A DNA stretch of 41,601 nucleotides from a virus. The position numbers were made by a program, and so were the translations under genes. Location of the stretch: positions 1 through 41,601 of IMG/VR virus record IMGVR_UViG_3300037137_002010. One strand, written 5' to 3'. The notes beneath the pieces were generated by a model. The model ran no database searches and was not told the origin of the DNA. It saw nothing but the letters and a program-made list of their open reading frames with translations. Position 1 is the first letter of the stretch. The number at the start of each line of letters is the position of its first letter. Shown here piece after piece: positions 37,478 to 41,601 of the stretch.

Positions 37478-37734
37478 AGATCACGATTATTGTGGAGCCG
37501 GACGGTCCAATTCCGCTTCGAGCCATCGGCGCGTGTGCTCAAGCTCTTCGGGAGTATATTGCAGCCCAACAAGTATCCAATCAGAATTCCCCGCGTTCCA
37601 CCGATGAAAATACGAATCCCAGTTATGGTGAATCATTTCCTGGACGGTCTAAACGTGAAAAGCCTGCTAGTTCTCACTCCAAAGCAAAACCCAGTAGCCC
37701 ATCAAGTCCGGTGAAGTCTTCATTTCGTCATTAA
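37474..37734 (+). CDS. Hypothetical early protein, 86 residues
   Basis: The start overlaps the RHH gene (ATGA). The first 35 residues (MKITIIVEPDGPIPLRAIGA) form a strand-helix unit, followed by a Ser/Pro/Lys-rich disordered tail. I do not recognise it. Overlap suggests it acts with the regulator or is simply translated with it. The tail looks dispensable. Confidence 0.6.
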   Translation: MKITIIVEPDGPIPLRAIGACAQALREYIAAQQVSNQNSPRSTDENTNPSYGESFPGRSKREKPASSHSKAKPSSPSSPVKSSFRH

Positions 37735-37760
37735 AGCAAACTTAAACCCAATAATCAAGC

Positions 37761-37871
37761 ATGAAAACCATCGCCCGACTCTTCCGCGTCCTATTTCCCC
37801 ACCGCAACCGCCGCGGCCACCGGCTGGCCTGCTGGCTCGTTTTTCACCGCGCGATCCGGAGGATGGCGTGA
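37761..37871 (+). CDS. Arginine-rich small protein, 36 residues
   Basis: An ATG at 37761 opens a 36-codon frame (MKTIARLFRVLFPHRNRRGH and on) ending in an overlap with the next GTG start (GTGA). It is basic, with several Trp/Phe/Leu residues. Such small proteins are common in phage early operons. The start follows an A-rich run. Reality is supported mainly by the coupled stop/start. Confidence 0.5.
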   Translation: MKTIARLFRVLFPHRNRRGHRLACWLVFHRAIRRMA

Positions 37872-38107
37872 AAACCCTCGATGAACGCGTTGCGGCCCTC
37901 GAGCAGCAGGCCCAGGCGAGGGATCAGGTTGCTTGCCCATATCTAACACGCCACCAGGCCGCGGCTTTTTTGCAGGTGTCTCTTTCGTCGATCAATAATG
38001 CCCTGGCCGCCGGTCGGTTGCCCAAACGAATGTTCGCCGGCTCGGTGCGCATTCTCCGGTCCGACTTGGAATCCGCAATGAAGGTCGTGGACACCGTCGC
38101 TGCCTGA
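37868..38107 (+). CDS. Excisionase-type helix-turn-helix protein (79 residues)
   Basis: GTG start overlapping the preceding stop. Residues about 25-65 (YLTRHQAAAFLQVSLSSINNAL, GRLPKRMFAGSVRILRSDLE) are the HTH_17/excisionase winged helix. A short coiled N-terminal helix (MKTLDERVAALEQQAQ) precedes it. Being in the early operon near the integrase, it could be the directionality factor that favours excision, or a transcription regulator. The domain is clear, the role inferred. Confidence 0.75.
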   Translation: MKTLDERVAALEQQAQARDQVACPYLTRHQAAAFLQVSLSSINNALAAGRLPKRMFAGSVRILRSDLESAMKVVDTVAA

Positions 38108-38120
38108 TTTTTTGATTTTC

Positions 38121-38747
38121 ATGGAATCCCTCCTCCAACAGCAAGAGCAAAGCGAGCTATTCGATCCACGGGAACTGCCCGCGGGCATGGACCTGCTGCT
38201 GCCGCATGACGTGCAGGTTCAGCGGTTCACTGCCGAGCATGTTGCCCGCAATCAACAGCGATACCTGGAGATCGCGAGTGCGATCGCTGAGGGTCTGAGT
38301 GTCCGCACCATCGCCCGAGCCTACCGCGTCTCATCACACACGGTCCAGCGCATCCGCGAGCGCGAGCCCGAGCTGATAGCAACGGATAAACAAAGGTTGG
38401 CCCGTCTGATGCGCCAGGCTGCTCGCCAATCGGTTGAGGGTTACCTCGAGAAGTTGGAGGTCGGCCTCGTTACTCCAGGAGTCCTACCCATTGCGGCGGG
38501 GATTTTCACGGACAAAAGCCTGCTGCTCGAGGGGGAAGCCACCAGCCGCGTCGAGCATGTCCACATCGACGTCACGCCGGAGCAGGTCAACGGATGGATG
38601 TCGAGCCTGCCGGCGGCCCAGGTGATCGACGTCACGCCTGCACCGCCGGCCGCCCAGATTGGGGACCTGGCGCCGGAGCGGAGTGAGTCAATTTCGTCCC
38701 CAAAAGGGGGCCAAGTGATACAACCAGTGATACAAAGCCAACCATGA
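38121..38747 (+). CDS. Helix-turn-helix protein, possibly terminase small subunit-like
   Basis: The ATG at 38121 (MESLLQQQEQSELF) is preferred over the TTG at 38112. Residues about 50-80 (YLEIASAIAEGLSVRTIARAYRVSSHTVQRI) are a resolvase-type HTH. It continues with QRLARLMRQAARQSVEGYLEKL and GIFTDKSLLLEGEATSRVEHV, a helix pattern seen in phage DNA-recognition proteins including small-terminase-like ones. The C-terminal tail is Pro/Ala-rich and disordered. No other small terminase candidate is obvious, but its distance from the large subunit is unusual, so an early regulator is equally possible. Confidence 0.65.
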   Translation: MESLLQQQEQSELFDPRELPAGMDLLLPHDVQVQRFTAEHVARNQQRYLEIASAIAEGLSVRTIARAYRVSSHTVQRIREREPELIATDKQRLARLMRQAARQSVEGYLEKLEVGLVTPGVLPIAAGIFTDKSLLLEGEATSRVEHVHIDVTPEQVNGWMSSLPAAQVIDVTPAPPAAQIGDLAPERSESISSPKGGQVIQPVIQSQP

Positions 38748-38935
38748 ATACACCCAACACATTGCAAGCCAAGCGCTTGCCAGTCAAGCCGTCTGATTTG
38801 AAATCAGATGGGAGCAATCCCGAGGGTCAAAACCAGAGGGACCAGGTCGAGCGGATCCGGGTTGGTAGGTGGGATGCAACCGGGTTCTGTCCGATGATCC
38901 GACGGCTGGGACCTGGTCGAGTGGTCGCCGGGTGA
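38744..38935 (+). CDS. Possible small protein, 63 residues
   Basis: Starts with an ATGA overlap to the previous gene. The sequence is polar (QAKRLPVKPSDLKSDGSNPE) and partly encoded by a tRNA-Ser-like segment (38792-38829), which argues against a conserved protein. It ends just before the G-rich region. It is kept only because of the coupled start. Confidence 0.3.
   Translation: MNTPNTLQAKRLPVKPSDLKSDGSNPEGQNQRDQVERIRVGRWDATGFCPMIRRLGPGRVVAG
38792..38829 (+). other. tRNA-Ser(TGA)-like fragment
   Basis: An anticodon arm TCTGA-TTTGAAA-TCAGA (anticodon TGA) is followed by a long variable arm with stem ggga/tccc and gagggt, as in the middle of a serine tRNA. The expected T-loop and the 5' half are missing or degenerate. 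It may be a remnant of past integration or recombination at a tRNA gene, or a chance match. Confidence 0.4.
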
Positions 38936-39029
38936 CGGCCGCCCGGCCGCCGAGAGGGGGGGGGGGGGCGCGGCGAGCGCGGGGGGGGCCTCGACCATGA
39001 TGGGTTAGAGGTCGGAGAAATTTTCGGCA
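38936..39029. other. Short G-tract intergenic region
   Basis: A G13 run (38956-38968) and a G8 run (38981-38988) in very GC-rich sequence lie between inverted ggtcgag (about 38916-38922) and ctcgacc (38990-38996). This could form a G-quadruplex or long hairpin and block transcription. Homopolymers of this length are also prone to sequencing error and slippage. Confidence 0.5.
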
Positions 39030-39149
39030 ATGAGTTTTGAACCATTTAGGACCGCGGTGTGGTGCGTCCGGGAGATCCGGCGTCGCTTTCACGCGCCTCC
39101 GGGTGCCGCGTGGTTGGTGAATCAGAGCGGTCCTATTCGAGCCTTATGA
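39030..39149 (+). CDS. Small early protein, 39 residues
   Basis: The ATG at 39030 follows ggagaaatttt, a usable Shine-Dalgarno. The product MSFEPFRTAVWCVREIRRRF and on is basic with several Trp. The stop overlaps the next ATG (ATGA 39146-39149). It is too short for a family call, but coupled starts on both sides of this run of small genes support it. Confidence 0.55.
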   Translation: MSFEPFRTAVWCVREIRRRFHAPPGAAWLVNQSGPIRAL

Positions 39150-39271
39150 AATACAAAAGAATCATGCGTGGTCTTCGGGTAATTGGCCGGCGATGGATCG
39201 GTCCGAGGGGAAAGTTCATGTTTAGAACCGGCAAACGCCTGGCGCAGTTGGCGTGGGAAAGGGCGCGATGA
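39146..39271 (+). CDS. Small basic protein, 41 residues
   Basis: Starts and ends in ATGA overlaps. The sequence MKYKRIMRGLRVIGRRWIGP, then FMFRTGKRLAQLAWERAR, is strongly basic and likely helical, suggesting nucleic-acid or membrane contact. I do not recognise it. The chain of ATGA overlaps from 39030 to 39271 marks a single operon. Confidence 0.6.
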   Translation: MKYKRIMRGLRVIGRRWIGPRGKFMFRTGKRLAQLAWERAR

Positions 39272-39918
39272 GCGATTTGGTCTTGAACCTGCAAAAAAAA
39301 CCCACCGTCGGGCCAGGGGCAACCCTGGCAGCCGATATTCCCCACGCTTCTGAGTCTTCAGGCGCCAGCGAGCATTCCCCCCGTTTGCCTACTGGCGCTG
39401 AATTAACGGAGTTCAAGACCGCCCAAGGGGCGCCGGCGCGCCCCGAGGATTTTACACACTTTGAAAGCGTGCTGGCGTCGCGGATGGGGGTCAACCGCGA
39501 AATTCTACGTGAAAAAAGGAAGGCGGCGACCGAGGGCGAGCATTGGTCTTGGGTTGGTGGCAATCGGGTGTGCTGGTCGGAGGCGGGTTTGGTTTGGCTG
39601 GAGAACGCGCTACGGGCCCCTAGGAACGATCGGGGAGTAGACCCCTCTCCTGAGTCGTCAACGGCGGGAAACGAGCAGGGCGCCCACGCAGCGCTCGCGA
39701 AACCGGCCCAAAAAACGGCGGTGCGACAATTTTCCGTCGTACGAACCTTCCTCAGCAACCCGAGGATTGTGTTGGCCACGGATGGTTTGAACATGGTGCG
39801 CGTCCGGGTGCGGAACAGCGCCGGTTTTGTGAAAGATATGCTGATCCCGTGCCGGCCGGTGCATGACGACGTGTGGGAGATAGCGCGGCCATGTCCGCGT
39901 TGGCGTGGGAAGTGGTGA
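39268..39918 (+). CDS. Hypothetical early protein, 216 residues
   Basis: The start at 39268 overlaps the previous stop. The body has ARPEDFTHFESVLASRMGVN, then a helix with REKRKAATEGEHWSWVGGN and RVCWSEAGLVWLENAL. This EHW.W......WSE.GL..L pattern looks like a small winged-helix or HTH unit. The last 80 residues are strand-rich (VVRTFLSNPRIVLATDGLNM, then VRVRNSAGF) and finish with several Trp and Arg. It may bind DNA early in infection. Family not recognised. Confidence 0.68.
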   Translation: MSDLVLNLQKKPTVGPGATLAADIPHASESSGASEHSPRLPTGAELTEFKTAQGAPARPEDFTHFESVLASRMGVNREILREKRKAATEGEHWSWVGGNRVCWSEAGLVWLENALRAPRNDRGVDPSPESSTAGNEQGAHAALAKPAQKTAVRQFSVVRTFLSNPRIVLATDGLNMVRVRVRNSAGFVKDMLIPCRPVHDDVWEIARPCPRWRGKW

Positions 39919-40048
39919 CGAATTTTGGCGGGTTGGCCACAGGGCTTCAAGCAACGAAAGACAAATGAAAAATTAGGCAACCCCAAAAGAATCGGCCTTG
40001 GTCGCACTCGGATGAGTGCGTTTGGGCTGCCCGCCAGATCATGGAAGT

Positions 40049-40294
40049 ATGGAAAACAGGGAATGGCGTCGGATTCGCTTCGGCATGGTGGTGATGCTGA
40101 CCGAGGAAGTGCCGATCCGCTTGAGGTGGAAATGGAAAACGATTTGGAAACAAAACCGGGAAAAGCTGTGTCTCCAATCTCCACGGGGGAAGAATTGGGA
40201 GTTCAAACTCCATCATCGGGCGTGGCTTCGGCCGTTCGACCCGGGCTCGGTCAGCAAGTGCAGATCGTCCGTGGTGGCAACAACCAACCAATGA
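40049..40294 (+). CDS. Small basic Trp-rich protein, 81 residues
   Basis: The frame ends in an ATGA overlap with the DHH gene, which is the pattern of real genes in this operon. The product (MENREWRRIRFGMVVMLTEE, then RLRWKWKTIWKQNREK) is strongly basic with many Trp, suggesting a nucleic-acid-binding role. The alternative long frame across this stretch in phase with the DHH gene (from 39925) looks non-native. The bases 39919-40048 hold only a possible 25-codon frame at 39890-39967. Confidence 0.45.
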   Translation: MENREWRRIRFGMVVMLTEEVPIRLRWKWKTIWKQNREKLCLQSPRGKNWEFKLHHRAWLRPFDPGSVSKCRSSVVATTNQ

Positions 40295-41136
40295 AAACCT
40301 ATGTTCTTTACCACGCGAATTGCGCGGACGGATTCGGCGCTGCGTTTGCGGCCTGGATGAAATTCTCCGACCAGGCGGTATATATCCCGTGCAGTTACGG
40401 GTCACCGCCGCCGCCGATGAAAAAGGGCAGCCGGATCTTTATCCTGGACTTCAGTTACCCGCGGGCAATGCTCGAGGAACTGGGGCGCGACTTCGCCGTC
40501 CAACTCGTGGTGTTGGATCATCACGTCACGGCCCAGGCGGACTTAGAGGGCTTTCCAGGGTGTCACTTCGACATGAACAAGAGCGGGGCGGTGATGGCGT
40601 GGGAGTATTTCTGGCCCGACAAGCCGGTGCCTATATTCCTCCTATACCTTCAGGATCGGGACCTCTGGAAATGGGCGCTTCCTTTATCGCGCGAGTTTTC
40701 CTTGGCTTTGCGCTGTTATCCCTTCAATTTTGATAGCTGGCGGTGCCTGATGAACCGCACCTGGGAACTACAACAGGAAGGAGCAATCTGCCGGCGCCTG
40801 GTGGACAGCCAAGTCGAAATCATGGTTCAGAATTATGGCCTGGCCTTGTTTGATTTGGCTCGCGCGCGAATCCATTTTGTTCCACCCGGTACCACGCCAA
40901 TGGTGGGAACGGACCAAGCTGTCGCACCGGCCGTCAACGCCAGTATTTTAATCTCCGAAATTGGCGAAAAACTGCTCGAACTTAGGCCGGACGCCCTATT
41001 CAGTGCCGTTTTCTTCTACCACGGGGATGGCAAACGCCAGTGGAGTCTGCGATCGCAACCGGGGTTTGATTGTTCGGTGATCGCCCGGCAGTTTGGGGGT
41101 GGCGGCCACAGGCAGGCCGCGGGATTTGTGATGTAA
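40291..41136 (+). CDS. DHH/DHHA1 family phosphoesterase
   Basis: The 281 residues contain YHANCADGFGAAFAAW (motif with the metal Asp, residues 7-22), ILDFSYP near 50, LDHHVT near 75 (the DHH signature), FDMNKSGAVMAWEYFWP, YLQDRDLWKW, and the DHHA1 ending GGGGHRQAAGF. These proteins are metal-dependent phosphodiesterases acting on short nucleic acids or nucleotides; phage members are common but their substrate is usually unknown. It precedes the replication initiator by 20 bases. A nucleotide-recycling or signal-degrading role is possible (inference). The longest open frame starts much further upstream, but MKTYVLYHA is the family's natural start. Confidence 0.92.
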   Translation: MKTYVLYHANCADGFGAAFAAWMKFSDQAVYIPCSYGSPPPPMKKGSRIFILDFSYPRAMLEELGRDFAVQLVVLDHHVTAQADLEGFPGCHFDMNKSGAVMAWEYFWPDKPVPIFLLYLQDRDLWKWALPLSREFSLALRCYPFNFDSWRCLMNRTWELQQEGAICRRLVDSQVEIMVQNYGLALFDLARARIHFVPPGTTPMVGTDQAVAPAVNASILISEIGEKLLELRPDALFSAVFFYHGDGKRQWSLRSQPGFDCSVIARQFGGGGHRQAAGFVM

Positions 41137-41156
41137 ATATTCTATCCCAAAAACCC

Positions 41157-41601
41157 ATGATCGTCCAACCACACATCTTTTCTCATCCAAAATTTGGCCT
41201 GTTCCGGCGCCGGGTGGGGATCGGGGCCATGCACTACCTGATCCGCCTTTGGGCCTTCTGCCAGGATGATCAGCGAGGCCAGTATCTGGGCATACTCAGC
41301 CCAGATTATATCGAAGCGGTATGCGAGTGGGACGGGGAAACTGGCGTTTTGTGGGCGGCATTGACGGAGCGAAGTTGTCCAGGGAAAACCGGATTCATCG
41401 AATTGCATGAGGACGGATCATCTATTGTCCATGACTGGGACGAAGTCAACAAATATCTGATTCGAAACTGGAAAAACGGCAAAGACCGCCAGCTAAAATC
41501 AGCAAGCACTGGCCCAAGCACTGGCCCAAGCACTGGCCCAAGCACTGGCCCAAGCACTGGCCCAAGCACTGGCCCAAGCACTGGCCCAAGCACTGGCCCA
41601 A
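41157..41601 (+). CDS. Replication initiator/helicase-loader-like protein, N-terminal part (continues at 1-718)
   Basis: The ATG at 41157 opens a frame that runs off the contig. The first 110 residues (HPKFGLFRRRVGIGAMHYLIRLWAF, YLGILSPDYIEAVCEWDGETG, TGFIELHEDGSSIVHDW) follow the winged-helix N-terminus of phage replisome-organiser proteins, in which a short helix pattern with LW and GFI lies before the linker. Eight STGP repeats then reach the end. No good Shine-Dalgarno precedes the start (cccaaaaaccc). Joining at the two shared bases aa leaves an unbroken frame with the left contig end. Confidence 0.75.
   Translation, partial: MIVQPHIFSHPKFGLFRRRVGIGAMHYLIRLWAFCQDDQRGQYLGILSPDYIEAVCEWDGETGVLWAALTERSCPGKTGFIELHEDGSSIVHDWDEVNKYLIRNWKNGKDRQLKSASTGPSTGPSTGPSTGPSTGPSTGPSTGPSTGP
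41504..41601 (+). repeat. 12-bp tandem repeat array, right contig end
   Basis: Eight perfect copies of aagcactggccc plus the two bases aa. Overlapping these two bases with the start of the window continues the period exactly, so at least 19 copies would be in one array. In an assembly from short reads the true number cannot be read off. The two ends would also pass as a 98-bp direct terminal repeat, although they are low-complexity. Confidence 0.95.

Overview
The window looks like one essentially complete genome of a temperate, short-tailed (podovirus-type) phage. Replication, packaging, head, tail-nozzle, fibre and ejection genes all lie on the plus strand. A short integrase and lysogeny-control block lies at about 35.1-37.3 kb. 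I see no tape measure or tail-tube gene and no bacterial housekeeping gene. The DNA is GC-rich. Several features (attC-like cassettes, some starts preceded by A-rich sequence instead of a Shine-Dalgarno) would fit a Verrucomicrobiota or other PVC-type host, but the host is inference only.

Circular layout: both ends consist of the same 12-bp tandem repeat (aagcactggccc). An open frame entering the repeat at the right end (41157-41601) leaves it in the same frame at the left end (1-718). The ends therefore belong together, and the contig cuts a replication-initiator-like gene inside an STGP tetrapeptide repeat. Read in a circle the order is: divergent ribbon-helix-helix regulators and small early genes (36.9-40.3 kb), a DHH phosphoesterase, the replication protein, a DnaB-type helicase, a DUF2303 protein, a terminase large subunit split by a palindromic repeat, portal, a gene-cassette array, scaffold-like protein, major capsid protein, adaptor and accessory proteins, tail-nozzle and fibre proteins, ejection proteins including a 1864-residue protein, then attP (a 45-bp tRNA-Arg 3' end) and the minus-strand integrase and lipoprotein genes.

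The most unusual part is 8500-12448, between the portal-side genes and the scaffold-like gene. It is an array of 11 small gene cassettes separated by 11 attC-like folded sites, like a cluster of integron attC sites without an integron integrase. In all 11 cassettes the 7-bp box at the gene's 5' side is the exact reverse complement of the box at its 3' side, although neighbouring cassettes use different boxes. Inner stems are kept by compensatory changes, with a constant bulged base. The bulge polarity suggests that the attC sites face opposite to the genes, so each attC lies upstream of its gene and carries the start codon in its loop. Cargo includes a C5-cytosine methyltransferase, an adenine/N4-type methyltransferase, a MazG-like protein, a DUF551 protein and several small Cys-rich proteins. 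Removing the array would rejoin two flanking phage genes cleanly.

Other points: the terminase is interrupted by a 96-bp imperfect palindrome, but the three reading frames there are linked by overlapping stop/start codons. The lysogeny switch appears to use two divergent ribbon-helix-helix genes with nearly leaderless promoters. A hairpin sequesters the only Shine-Dalgarno of the scaffold-like gene. No recognisable endolysin was found.
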